This document shows, one piece after another, positions 54,975 through 63,982 of a stretch of DNA of 64,000 nucleotides; within the stretch, counting starts at the first letter, position 1, and every line of letters starts with the position of its first letter. The position numbers and the translations under genes were made by a program. Where the stretch lies: contig NZ_CP108538.1 of NCBI RefSeq assembly GCF_035994185.1, forward strand, positions 744,001 to 808,000. The letters are read 5' to 3'. The stretch comes from Streptomyces sp. NBC_01217. Lineage in GTDB: Bacteria > Actinomycetota > Actinomycetes > Streptomycetales > Streptomycetaceae. The notes under the pieces were generated by a model. The model worked only from the letters and a program-made list of their open reading frames with translations, searched no databases and was not told the DNA's origin.

Positions 54975-55865
54975 TCAGCCGATGCAGACGACGCCCAGGA
55001 CACACAGCTGCGGCGGCCCGGCAGGCTGCGCGGCGGGGGGCGCCGGTTCCTGAGCCGCAGGCGGTGTGCCCGCGTCGGATGGTTCGGCGGAGGGCGGTGC
55101 GCTGGTTTCGGGCGCGGGCGCGGTGTCGGTGACAGTGCCCCCGGTGTGTGCCGTCGTGCCCTGCGCGGGCGCGGTGTGCGGTGCGCTGCCGGGGCTCGTG
55201 CGGGCTCGGGATGCGGCGGCGGGTTCGGGCTGCCGGTGCGTCGGGGCTGTGGGGGCGGTGATGTGTTGCTGTCCGCCGGCCGCGATGGGCGCGCGGGTGT
55301 CCGTGGGGTGTGTGTCCGCGCTCTCGGGCTGCTGTGATCCCGCGTCGGTGGCCGCGAGCCGGGTCGGGGCATGGCGCTGCGAGTCGGGCGCCGCGGCCGC
55401 CTGCGTCTGGCTCGCTGAGGGTCTGTCGGGCATCAGGGCGACGGTGAGGGCGCCGCCCGCGATGGCGAAGGCCGCTCCGGCCGCGGCGCGGCGCTTGTGC
55501 TTCTTCCAGCGCGCCAACTGCCGACGCCGGGCCGCCCGGCCCTCCCCGGTGGGCGAAGCGCCTTCGTATCCGCCGGCCGGTCCGGCGCCCGCGGCTTGCG
55601 TCGTCGTGCCGCGGGCTGCGCCACCGTCCCCGGCCGGCGGGACGTCTGCGTCGTCAGCGGCGTGGCGGCCCTCAGTGGGTGCGAACGCGTCCCACGTCGT
55701 CGTACTGAAGGTGCCTTCGCCGGGCCGTGCCTCCCCCATCGCCGCGGCATTGCCCCACGGAGTGCGGTGGCGCGCGGGCGGGGCTATGTCGGGGGCGCAC
55801 TCTCCGCATCCCGGGCAGACCAGGGCCCCGTTGAGGGTCCGACGGCACGACGAGCAGTAGTCCAT
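54975..55865 (-). CDS. SCO2400-family membrane protein with N-terminal zinc ribbon
   Basis: A 296-residue protein. The N-terminus has a Cys4 zinc-ribbon (C4-x2-C7 ... C17-x2-C20 in MDYCSSCRRTLNGALVCPGC). A charged stretch and one transmembrane helix (about 126-145) follow, then a long Ala/Pro/Thr-rich extracytoplasmic region ending in LCVLGVVCIG. This layout recurs in Streptomyces as the SCO2400 family, of unknown role. The start at MDYC is chosen because it begins the ribbon; the upstream frame has no RBS and biased composition. It converges on rhaR. Confidence 0.78.
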   Translation of the reverse strand: MDYCSSCRRTLNGALVCPGCGECAPDIAPPARHRTPWGNAAAMGEARPGEGTFSTTTWDAFAPTEGRHAADDADVPPAGDGGAARGTTTQAAGAGPAGGYEGASPTGEGRAARRRQLARWKKHKRRAAAGAAFAIAGGALTVALMPDRPSASQTQAAAAPDSQRHAPTRLAATDAGSQQPESADTHPTDTRAPIAAGGQQHITAPTAPTHRQPEPAAASRARTSPGSAPHTAPAQGTTAHTGGTVTDTAPAPETSAPPSAEPSDAGTPPAAQEPAPPAAQPAGPPQLCVLGVVCIG

Positions 55866-56140
55866 CTGCGATCTCTCTGTCCTGGCCTTGTTCGGCTTCG
55901 CACGCGGAATCGGAGCACCCGGCAACGCTAACGCCACCTGCCGAACGTGGCGCGCAGAGCTTGTGATGCTTGCGTGCACATTCCCTGCGCCTGGCCTGCA
56001 CCGGCCCGACATGTCATCACGAATCCGGGACGCGGCGCCTGTACGCGGACCGAACGGCACAGATCCGGGCCGGTCAGCAGGAGAGGGCGTGGTGGCCCGT
56101 GTCCGATCCGAAAGGAACCCTGCCCGGACCCGCCAAACCC

Positions 56141-57739
56141 TCACCGGTCGCTGAAGGTCACCTCCTTCGCGTCCTCGGCGTACTCGAAGTTGCCGGTGAA
56201 GCCCCAGTTCTTCCAGCCGCCGTCACCCTTGTTGGTGATGGTTCCCCCGTCAATGGCGAACACATCGACACCGTCCACCACCGCAAGGTGCTCAAGGCCG
56301 GACACTCCGGAGAAGGAGAGGTCGTCGAACGATTTCACCGCGATGATGTTCTTGCCGGGAAAGCTGCGGCTGTACTCGTCGATCAGTGAATGGGTCAGCT
56401 CGGCATCGTCGCCCGGCACGTTGCCGGAGAAGTCGGTACCGGGGTACGGCCCGCCGTCCGTGTACTTCGGCGACTCGTCATCGAAGTTGACCGTGCCCGA
56501 TCCGGTGGGGGTGGAATCGGCCTCCAGGTCGACGGGGTCGGGCTGCTCAAAGGTCACCTCCAAGCCGTCGCGGGTGAAGTCGCCGTACAGGGCCCAGTTG
56601 ATGTAGCCACCGTCGCCGTCGTTGCTGAACTTGCCCCTGTCGAAGACATGGATGTCGAACACGCCCCGGCCCGAGGCGATGTCATCCCCGTTTTCTTCGT
56701 CATGGTATTCGTTGGAGTTCAGCCGGTACCTGCCCTCATGAACGAACGAATCCGGCTCCTCGACCCAGTGCGACGCCTGCTCCGAGTGCATCGCGACCAC
56801 GTTGTAGTCGGGGTAGCAGCGGCGCATGTCGTTCACGAGCATCCGCACCGCCTGGGTCGATCCCTCGTCGTCCAGCGGGGAATACGTGTCGTAGTACCGG
56901 CTCCGGTCAGGCGGTTCCTGACCCTCGACCTGGCAACCCTCGTCGCCGGGCTTCCAGCCCTCCTTCCGCTCGGGACGGGGCGGCTCCTCGAACGTGACAG
57001 TGCGGTGGTCCTCGCTGACGTCGAACACGCCGTGGAACGCGCGGTTCTTCCATCCGAGGTCGGCGTCATCCGCCCAGGTGAACTTGCCTGTCTTGAACGC
57101 GTAGACGCGATACGTGGTGCCGCTGATCTCCACGGTCTCGATCAGCGCCGTACCGTCCATCTGCTGCAGATTGCCCTCGTGCGGCTGCGCGATGACGATG
57201 TTGTAGTCAGGGAGGCAGTAGGCGAGGTCCGCAAGCGCCGACTTGACCCGCTTCTCCTTGTTCTTCTCGTTGTCGATCTTGTCGACGACAAAGTTGACCA
57301 GCCAGGAGTACCCCCAGGCGGCCGCCTTCCCGAGAACGCCGTTGCCCGGAACGGATATCGACGACTGCGACTCCCGCGGCTCGAAGCACAGATCGGGAAG
57401 TGCGTTCACCGTCTTGCCGGGGGACTTGACGACGGACTTGCTGACGGACTCGCCGGCTCCGTCACGGCGGAGGGTGCCGGGCTTGACGGGATCGCCGGGA
57501 CCGGCCTGCCGGTCGTCGTCGATGACATCGTTGTCGTCGGGGCAGCCACTGCCGCCGCCCATCATCACACCGATGCGGCAGACCTGATGGTGTGCGGACC
57601 GGGAGATGCCACCCCCGATGGCGGCGGCGGCGATCGCGCCGACCACGGCGGCGACGATACCCAGCAGGGCCAGGTACTCGATTGCTGTCTGCCCCGTGCT
57701 CGCGCGTAAGCCCAGGCGTATCCGGTCGCTGCGTTTCAC
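56141..57739 (-). CDS. Flp-prepilin-like protein with three internal repeats
   Basis: A 532-residue protein of no recognised family. The N-terminus has a class-III/Flp-type prepilin signal: basic leader, then G16-QTAIEY with Glu at +5, followed by a hydrophobic helix (about 21-44). The rest contains three divergent repeats at about residues 165-252, 298-400 and 448-532. Each starts near a (C/S)-x-P-(D/G)-(Y/K)-N-(I/V)-(I/V)-A segment and ends in a block like GDGGxxNWxxxGxF...VTF. The GTG at 57739 follows GAGGTGAC. It is far longer than a normal Flp pilin; it may be a pseudopilin-anchored surface protein. No tad/flp genes are adjacent. Confidence 0.7.
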   Translation of the reverse strand: MKRSDRIRLGLRASTGQTAIEYLALLGIVAAVVGAIAAAAIGGGISRSAHHQVCRIGVMMGGGSGCPDDNDVIDDDRQAGPGDPVKPGTLRRDGAGESVSKSVVKSPGKTVNALPDLCFEPRESQSSISVPGNGVLGKAAAWGYSWLVNFVVDKIDNEKNKEKRVKSALADLAYCLPDYNIVIAQPHEGNLQQMDGTALIETVEISGTTYRVYAFKTGKFTWADDADLGWKNRAFHGVFDVSEDHRTVTFEEPPRPERKEGWKPGDEGCQVEGQEPPDRSRYYDTYSPLDDEGSTQAVRMLVNDMRRCYPDYNVVAMHSEQASHWVEEPDSFVHEGRYRLNSNEYHDEENGDDIASGRGVFDIHVFDRGKFSNDGDGGYINWALYGDFTRDGLEVTFEQPDPVDLEADSTPTGSGTVNFDDESPKYTDGGPYPGTDFSGNVPGDDAELTHSLIDEYSRSFPGKNIIAVKSFDDLSFSGVSGLEHLAVVDGVDVFAIDGGTITNKGDGGWKNWGFTGNFEYAEDAKEVTFSDR

Positions 57740-58076
57740 GCGTCACCTCGTCGTGGATCACTCACGTCACCGGGGCCGTCTGCCTGCCGGGGGTCGAACT
57801 GTAACGACGGCACCTGGGCCCACGGACAGGGTCCAAGGGCCTGTCACCAGGACCCAAATCGGCAGGTGGGGGGACCCAGCATTCGCGGTGGGACTGTCAG
57901 AGGCCGGCGACTTCCCGTGTGTGATCGCCGAGTTCCCGCCGACCTCGTCTCCGCCCACCAGGTGCACATGTCATCGCAGTGACATCGGGCGGCGGCAGCG
58001 GCACGGCGTCCTGCCGTAGGAGCGATCGGTCGCGGGAGACGCGCCGCTCACGTCAGGCGCTCCGCCCTCCCAGCGC
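57740..58076. other. 337-base intergenic region
   Basis: No gene is supported here. It holds the promoter region of the prepilin-like gene and the 3' flank of the acyl-CoA dehydrogenase gene. Visible structures are a 6-bp dyad ATGTCA-N6-TGACAT (57968-57985), a short hairpin GACAGG/CCTGTC (57825-57845) and a small hairpin ACGGC/GCCGT (58003-58017). No convincing promoter hexamers were found. Confidence 0.6.
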
Positions 58077-59255
58077 TCACCGCCGTACGCGCGGCATCCC
58101 CAGTCCGATCCACGAGATGATCTCCCGTTGGATCTCGTTGTTGCCGCCGCCGAAGGTGAAGATGACCGCGGACCGGTATCCGCGTTCGAGTTCGCCGTGG
58201 AGTACGGCGCCCGCGGACCCCTCCTTCAGCGGTCCCGCCGAGCCGACGACCTCCATCAGCCAGGCGTAGGCGTCGCGACGTGCCTCGGAGCCGTAGACCT
58301 TGACGGCTGAGGCGTCCTGCGGGGTGAGGGTTGCGTTCTGGACCGCGGACACCATCTGCCAGTTGAGGAGCTTCATGGCGTCGAGCCTGGTGTGGGTACG
58401 GGCCAGGAGGGCGCGTACCCAGCCGAGGTCGATGACGCGGCGGCCATCGGTGAGCCGGGTGTCCGCGGCCCAGCGCTGGACGTCGTGGAGCGCGCGGATC
58501 GCCATGGTGCCGTGGGCGGCGAGGGTGACGCGTTCGTGGTTGAGCTGGTTGGTGATGAGCCGCCAGCCCTTGTTCTCCTCGCCGACGCGGCGGGAGACCG
58601 GGACGCGGATGTTCTCGTAGTAGCTGGCGGTGGTGTCGTGCGAGGCGAGGGTGTTGATCAGCGTGCAGGAGTAGCCGGGGTCCGCCGTCGGGACGAGGAG
58701 CATGGTGATGCCCTTGTGGGGCGGGGCTTGCGGGTCGGTGCGGACGGCGAGCCAGACCCAGTCGGCGGTGTCGCCGTTGGTCGTCCAGATCTTCTGCCCG
58801 TTGACGATGTAGGAGTCGCCCTCGCGTACCGCCCGGGTCTTCAGGGCGGCGAGGTCGGTGCCCGCGTCGGGTTCGCTGTAGCCGATCGCGAAGTCGATCT
58901 CACCGGCGAGGACCTTCGGCAGGAAGTAGGCCTTCTGTTCGTCGGTGCCGTACTGCATGATCGTCGGGCCGACGGTGTTGAGGGCCATCAGCGGCAGCGG
59001 TACGCCCGCCTGGGCGGCCTCGTCGAAGAAGATGAACTGTTCCATCGGGGACAGGCCACGTCCGCCGTACTGGGTCGGCCAGCCGACGCCGAGCCAGCCG
59101 TCGCTGCCCAGGCGCCGGATCGTCTCACGGTAGAAGCGTTTCTGTACGGAGGAGTCGGCATGGCGTGCGTAGGCGTTGTCGGGGACCAGGCCGGCGAAGT
59201 ACGCACGCAGTTCGGCGCGCAACTGCTGCTGTTCAGGCGTGTATTCGAGGTGCAC
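58077..59255 (-). CDS. Acyl-CoA dehydrogenase
   Basis: A 392-residue flavoprotein. The N-terminal helical domain (YTPEQQQLRAELRAYF) is followed by the FAD-binding middle domain with YSEPDAGTDLAALKT and WTTNGDTADW, then the C-terminal helical domain ending EIQREIISWIGLGMPR. It oxidises acyl-CoA to enoyl-CoA; the substrate is unknown and the electron acceptor is probably ETF. The GTG at 59255 is chosen because TGGAGGGG lies in front and the conserved N-terminus follows. Confidence 0.9.
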   Translation of the reverse strand: MHLEYTPEQQQLRAELRAYFAGLVPDNAYARHADSSVQKRFYRETIRRLGSDGWLGVGWPTQYGGRGLSPMEQFIFFDEAAQAGVPLPLMALNTVGPTIMQYGTDEQKAYFLPKVLAGEIDFAIGYSEPDAGTDLAALKTRAVREGDSYIVNGQKIWTTNGDTADWVWLAVRTDPQAPPHKGITMLLVPTADPGYSCTLINTLASHDTTASYYENIRVPVSRRVGEENKGWRLITNQLNHERVTLAAHGTMAIRALHDVQRWAADTRLTDGRRVIDLGWVRALLARTHTRLDAMKLLNWQMVSAVQNATLTPQDASAVKVYGSEARRDAYAWLMEVVGSAGPLKEGSAGAVLHGELERGYRSAVIFTFGGGNNEIQREIISWIGLGMPRVRR

Positions 59256-59357
59256 GGCCCCTCCAGGAGTCTCGCGGTCGCGTCGCCCGTGTGCGGCGGC
59301 GCACACAGTAGAACGTGTTGCAAGAATCCGGAAGGGCCGGGACGTCTCCGGCGGGCG

Positions 59358-60515
59358 TCAGCGCTTGACGGCGCACAGGACGACGAACTTCGGGTCGCCG
59401 GCGACCGTGGTGCAGTTGCCGAAGATCCGGCGCAGCTGGGTGTGGTAGCCGAGGTGCCGGTTGCCGACGACCCACAGCTCGCCGCCCTGCCGCAGCACGG
59501 TGCGCGCCCCGTGGAACATGGTGCGGGCCGTGGCGTCGGTGGTGGCCTGGTGGGAGTGGAACGGCGGGTTGTTGAGCACCAGGTCCACGCTGGCGGGCGG
59601 CAGCTGGGCCGGCCCGTCGCCGACCACGAACTCGGCCTTGGCGTCCGGGCCGGTGTTGGCCCGGAAGGTCTCCTCGGCGGAGGCGACCGCCTGGTACGAC
59701 TCGTCGATGAAGGTGACCGTCGCTTCGGGATTGGCGAGCGCGGCGGAGAGTCCGACGACGCCGTTTCCGCAGCCGAGATCGAGGACCCGGTCGGGCCCGC
59801 TGCGCGCGGGGAGGTGGCCGAGGAAGAAGCGGGTGCCGATGTCGAGGCGTTCGGCGCAGAAGATCCCGGCGTGGTTGGTGACCGTCCGGCCGGAGACCGG
59901 GCCGACGCTCTCGGGCAGCTCGTAGCGGTAGGGCCAGGGGCTGGGTGTACGGGGCAGGGCCGGGTCCGGGGTGCAGAAGATGAGCCGGGCCTTCTTGACC
60001 GCGAGGGAGGTGCGGGTCGGACCGATGATCCGCTCGAAGAGCTTGAGGGTGGAGGTGTGGATCTCCTTGACCATGCCCGTGCCGATGACGACGGTGCCCG
60101 CGTGGACGGCCGGTGCCAGCCGGTGCAGCTGGTCCTCCAGGAGCGCGAGACTCTTCGGGACGCGTACCAGCAGGACGTCGATGCGGTCCGGCGGCGCGTC
60201 CCTGGCCGACAGCAGGTGCACGGCGTCGGCGGCCACGCCGTTGCGGTCCAGATTCGCCAGGGTCGCGCGCTGCGCCAGGTAGGAGTCGGTGATCTGTACG
60301 AGGCGGTGCCCGGCCAGCACGGTGCTCAGGGCTCCCCAGCGGTCGCCCACCACGACCACGGTGCCCGACAGGTCGACCGGTTCCGGTTCGTCGGTACCCT
60401 CCAGCCGCCGCAGCAGATACTCATCGGCAGCGTCCCAGGCGCGGAACGGGTCGCGCGGGTCCTCGGGAAAGCGGGCGAGGTCGTACCCGGCCCCTGACGT
60501 CGTCAAACGGTTCAT
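59358..60515 (-). CDS. RlmG/RsmC-type rRNA guanine-N2 methyltransferase
   Basis: A 385-residue SAM-dependent methyltransferase with two Rossmann-like halves. The inactive N-terminal half is about 1-190. The C-terminal catalytic half has VLDLGCGNGVVGL (SAM) and LVLNNPPFHSHQA (NPPF, target amine). It is closest in layout to RlmG (23S rRNA m2G1835), with RsmC as an alternative. The ATG at 60515 has only a weak site. It is 102 bases upstream of the acyl-CoA dehydrogenase gene on the same strand. Confidence 0.85.
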   Translation of the reverse strand: MNRLTTSGAGYDLARFPEDPRDPFRAWDAADEYLLRRLEGTDEPEPVDLSGTVVVVGDRWGALSTVLAGHRLVQITDSYLAQRATLANLDRNGVAADAVHLLSARDAPPDRIDVLLVRVPKSLALLEDQLHRLAPAVHAGTVVIGTGMVKEIHTSTLKLFERIIGPTRTSLAVKKARLIFCTPDPALPRTPSPWPYRYELPESVGPVSGRTVTNHAGIFCAERLDIGTRFFLGHLPARSGPDRVLDLGCGNGVVGLSAALANPEATVTFIDESYQAVASAEETFRANTGPDAKAEFVVGDGPAQLPPASVDLVLNNPPFHSHQATTDATARTMFHGARTVLRQGGELWVVGNRHLGYHTQLRRIFGNCTTVAGDPKFVVLCAVKR

Positions 60516-60585
60516 TGTGGACCCAGGCTAGCCGAGCCGCGGGGAGTGACCGCACACTCCCCGCGCCGGCCGCCGGGCCCGCCGG

Positions 60586-60786
60586 CTAGGGCAGCGCCTT
60601 GTCGATCGCCGACCGGCCCTCCCGGGCGAGCCTGCGCTCCGCCCACTGAAGATTCTTCGGAGTCAGGTCCCGCCCGGAGGCGAGCACCAGGTCCTCTGCC
60701 GACGGATGGTCGCTCCCGCCGGTGTGCAAGAGGCTGTCGGGAGTCACTCCCCGAGCTGCGGATACGGATTCGGGCTCGTCGCTCAT
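60586..60786 (-). CDS. Small hypothetical protein, 66 residues
   Basis: A short acidic protein beginning MSDEPESVSAARG, with no membrane segment and the C-terminal half predicted helical (LTPKNLQWAERRLAREG). A strong GAGGAGGCGG site precedes the ATG, and the reading frame has the expected GC bias. It lies upstream of the methyltransferase gene on the same strand, 70 bases away. No function recognised. Confidence 0.65.
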   Translation of the reverse strand: MSDEPESVSAARGVTPDSLLHTGGSDHPSAEDLVLASGRDLTPKNLQWAERRLAREGRSAIDKALP

Positions 60787-60911
60787 GCCGCCTCCTCGTC
60801 CTTTCGGTCATTCTCGCCCCGCGCCCGGCCCGCCGCATCCGATGCCTCCGCGATCCGCTCCCCGCGCCACAGTCAAGCCCTCACTTGACCTGCACATGAT
60901 AGGTACACAGC

Positions 60912-60928
60912 GTTCACACCATGGTCAC
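60912..60928 (+). promoter_or_regulatory. PHO-box-like direct repeat upstream of the nuclease gene
   Basis: GTTCAC (60912-60917) and GGTCAC (60923-60928) are spaced 11 bases apart, the spacing of PhoP direct-repeat units in Streptomyces. TTGACC (60885-60890) lies upstream. The assignment is tentative because only two units are visible. Confidence 0.3.
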
Positions 60929-61047
60929 GGTGCGTGTGGAAGGCTCCCGCTGACCCCGTACCACACCACCGCCGCGGCGCCGTTCCCCACCTTGTGACGG
61001 CCTCGCGGTGCCCGCGTTCCCGGGCAATTCCGGAGAGGACACCCCAC

Positions 61048-61884
61048 ATGTCCCGTCGTCACCTTCATTACCGGCGCCCCCTGCTGGCGACCCTCGCCGC
61101 GTTCGCGGTGCTCGCCGGCACCGCGGCCGCCGCACCGGCTGCCACATCCCAGGCCGCACCCCCGGCCGCGCCGGTTGCCGCTACCCCGCTCGGCGCCCTC
61201 GACGACACGTACTACCAGAACGCGCTCGGCAAGTCCGGAACCGCGCTGAAGAGCGCGCTCCACACGATCATCAGCAGCCAGACCAAGATCTCCTACAGCC
61301 AGGTCTGGGACGCCCTGAAGAGCACGGACCAGGACCCCGCCAACTCCTCCAACGTGATCCTCGTCTACTCCGGCCGTTCGATATCCAAGAACAGCAACGG
61401 CGGCTCGGTCGGCCAGTGGAACCGCGAGCACGTCTGGGCGAAGTCCCACGGCGACTTCGGCACCTCCACCGGCCCCGGCACGGACATCCACCACCTGCGC
61501 CCGGAGGACGTCCAGGTCAACTCGATCCGCGGCAACAAGGACTTCGACAACGGCGGCAGCGCGGTCAGCGGCGCACCGGGCAGCTACACCGACAGCGACT
61601 CCTTCGAACCGCGTGACGCGGTCAAGGGCGATGTGGCGCGCATGATCCTCTACATGGCGGTGCGCTACGAGGGCGATGACGCCTTCCCCGACCTCGAACC
61701 CAACGACAGGGTGTCCAACGGCTCGGCGCCGTACATCGGCCGCCTCCCGGTGCTGAAGGCGTGGAGCCAGGAGGACCCGCCGGACAGCTTCGAGAAGCGG
61801 CGCAACGACGTCATATTCGACCAGTACCAGCACAACCGGAACCCGTTCATCGACCACCCGGAGTGGGTCGAGTCCATCTGGTAG
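61048..61884 (+). CDS. Secreted endonuclease I family nuclease
   Basis: A 278-residue exported nuclease. A signal peptide (LLATLAAFAVLAGTAAAAPA) precedes an endonuclease I domain with NREHVWAKSHG, DIHHLRPEDVQVNS and RGNKDFDNGG, which give the His/Asn metal-dependent active site. Relatives such as Bacillus YurI degrade DNA and RNA outside the cell. GGAGAGG precedes the ATG. Extracellular nuclease activity would help recover phosphate or nucleosides, in keeping with the PHO-like element upstream. Confidence 0.85.
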   Translation: MSRRHLHYRRPLLATLAAFAVLAGTAAAAPAATSQAAPPAAPVAATPLGALDDTYYQNALGKSGTALKSALHTIISSQTKISYSQVWDALKSTDQDPANSSNVILVYSGRSISKNSNGGSVGQWNREHVWAKSHGDFGTSTGPGTDIHHLRPEDVQVNSIRGNKDFDNGGSAVSGAPGSYTDSDSFEPRDAVKGDVARMILYMAVRYEGDDAFPDLEPNDRVSNGSAPYIGRLPVLKAWSQEDPPDSFEKRRNDVIFDQYQHNRNPFIDHPEWVESIW

Positions 61885-61923
61885 ATCAGCCCATCCGGTA
61901 GTCGAGCGGGCTCCCGCCCCGGT

Positions 61924-63272
61924 TCAGCCGTCCAGGCCGCTCGCGCACCAGGCCACGGCGTCCTCGCGGGAGACGAAGGGCCGAAGGGCCGTATGTCCCT
62001 GCTCCCCGGTGCCGGGGGGCAGGGACAGACGGCCGGCCGGGTCGGCCACGGCGGTGCGCAGACCGCCGTCCACGAGCCGGCTCAGCCCCCTGCGCAGCAC
62101 CGCCCGGGCCACCGAGTCGATGTCGGTCACCTGCCGCAGGTCCAGCACCACGGACCCCGTCCCGCTCGGTCGTGACTCGTCCAGGGCGTACAGCACCCGC
62201 TCGGCGGCGGTGAAGTCGAGGGCGCCCTGGGCGGCGACGACCGCGACCCGTTCACGCAGGGCGCGCTCCCGTGGCCCCGCCCGGGCGGACGGCAGATCGT
62301 CGGCCGTGGTGACCAGGGTGACGGTGGACGCGGCCAGTGCCGGATTGTGCATCAGATGCAGGCCGAGCCGCTCGGAGAGCGCCCCGAGCGCGGCACGCCC
62401 GCGTACGGAGGTGCCGGTCGGGTCCAGCAGTGGGCTATAGGTCGCCAGACCGAACCGGGCGGGGCCCGAGGCGATCAGTCCGCCCGACACACCGCTCTTC
62501 GCAGGCAGCCCCACCCGTAGCAGCCAGTCCCCCGAGGCGTCGTACATCCCGCAGGTCGCCATCACGGCCAGCACCTGGGCCGCGACAGGCTCCGAGACCA
62601 CTTCGTCGCCGGTGAGCGGGTTGACGCCGCCGTGCGCGAGGGTCGCGGCCATCGCGGCGAGGTCCAGTGTGGTGACCCGTACCGCGCACTGCCTGAAGTA
62701 CGTCTCCACCGCCGCCACCGGGTCGACGGGCAGCCGGCCCGCGCTGCGGATCAGGTAGGCGAGGGCGCGGTTGCGGTCGCCGGTGACCGCCTCGGAGGCG
62801 TACACCTGCTCGTCGACGTCCAGCCGCCGTCCGGCGAACCGGCTGAGGCAGTCGAGGATGCGGCCGAATCCCGGGGCGTCGGGAGTGTCCGGGATCAGCG
62901 CGGTGGTGACGATGGCACCCGCGTTGACCATGGCGTTGTCGGGCCGCCCCGTGACCGGTTCCAGGCTGATGGCGTTGTATGCCTCGCCGCTGGGCTCGGC
63001 GTTCACCCAGCGGCCGACCTCGTCGAGCCCGAGGACGGACAGGGCCAGGGCGTAGACGAACGGCTTCGACACGGACTGCAGGTGAACGTGGCGTCGGCGT
63101 CACCCGTGCTGTAGCGGTGGCCGTCCATGCTGATCAGCGCCAGGCCGAACGCATCCGGGTCGGCCAGCGCCAGTTGTGGGATGTAGTCGGCGAGTTGGCC
63201 GTCCCGCAGCCCGGCGAACCGCGTGTGCAGTTCGCGCAGGGCGTCGGTGACGGCTTCGGCTGCGGCGCTCAC
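61924..63272 (-). pseudogene. glsA: Glutaminase with STAS domain, broken by a one-base deletion
   Basis: The N-terminal part (from 63272) reads normally to DGHRYSTGDADATFT, then shifts frame. The rest (LQSVSKPFVYALALS onwards, to 61924) is in another frame. A single missing G near 63081-63083 (plus strand CAGGTG where CAGGGTG would restore it) explains this. The break falls just before the catalytic Ser-x-x-Lys (QSVSK). The downstream part is otherwise intact: glutaminase core, then a STAS-like domain (about the last 100 residues, with SVVLDLRQVTDIDS). Either the gene is inactive or there is a sequencing error in a G run. Confidence 0.85.
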
Positions 63273-63284
63273 CCGGCCCGGCCG

Positions 63285-63851
63285 TCAGCCGCGCTCGGCC
63301 TGGGCGATCCGGGGGAACGTCTTGACGCCCGCCGCCTTGCTGCTGTTGGCGTGCTGGCTTACGGTCCGCCCCGGCGGGGCGTCCGCGAAGCCGACCACCA
63401 CGGAGTCGAGCACCTTCCCCGACGCGTCGACGAACTCCACCTTGACGGCATAGAAGGCGGCTTTGTCCGTGGGGTTGGTGACCCGGACGAGGGCGCTGCG
63501 GAACTGCTCGGACGTCACGACCGGCAGCCCCGACACCGAGACGTCCCCGGCCCCGTTGCCCCGCCCCTGGACGCCGGCCAGCAGCTTGACGGCCTGCTGG
63601 CGGTTGCGCTCGGTGGCGGCGGAGACCGAGGCCGCGAATTCCTGCTGGGTGCGCGAACTGGGGCTCGCGGACGGGGTCATGGCCGGTTCCGGCGACACCG
63701 TGCGGATGCTCCTGGCCGTGCCCTGCGAGGAGGTGTCGGAATCGCCGCAGGCGGCGGTACCGGCGATGATCACCCCGGCCAGCACGGCTGGGGCGAGGTT
63801 TCGGGCTGCGCGGCCGCCGAGGGCGTACCGCAAGGGGCTGGTCGGGTTCAC
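63285..63851 (-). CDS. Hypothetical lipoprotein
   Basis: A 188-residue protein with signal peptide and lipobox (IIAGTAAC, Cys about residue 35), a Ser/Thr/Pro linker and a C-terminal beta-rich domain (ALVRVTNPTDKAAFYAVKVEF ... KVLDSVVVGF) like the FxLYD/DUF-type immunoglobulin-like domains of actinobacterial lipoproteins. It starts at GTG (63851) behind GGAGCG. It precedes the broken glutaminase gene by 12 bases and is probably co-transcribed with it. Confidence 0.75.
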   Translation of the reverse strand: MNPTSPLRYALGGRAARNLAPAVLAGVIIAGTAACGDSDTSSQGTARSIRTVSPEPAMTPSASPSSRTQQEFAASVSAATERNRQQAVKLLAGVQGRGNGAGDVSVSGLPVVTSEQFRSALVRVTNPTDKAAFYAVKVEFVDASGKVLDSVVVGFADAPPGRTVSQHANSSKAAGVKTFPRIAQAERG

Positions 63852-63877
63852 GGACGCTCCGTCTGCTCTGAAGGGCG

Positions 63878-63902
63878 TATCGAAAGGGCCTATCGAAAGG
63901 GC
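63878..63902. repeat. Direct repeat upstream of the lipoprotein gene
   Basis: TATCGAAAGGGC occurs twice (63878-63889 and 63891-63902), 13 bases apart, about 27 bases before the lipoprotein start. It may be a regulator binding site or duplicated promoter element. Confidence 0.5.
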
Positions 63903-63947
63903 GTTAGTAAGAAGTGAGGCAGGGAGAGAGGCAGAGGGGAGGGTGAG

Positions 63948-63982
63948 GCACAGCCGGTGCGGGCGCCCCGGACCGGCTGTGC
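63948..63982. terminator. Hairpin near the right edge
   Basis: GCACAGCCGGT (63948-63958) pairs exactly with ACCGGCTGTGC (63972-63982) around a 13-base loop. It probably ends a gene lying beyond the window. Confidence 0.55.
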
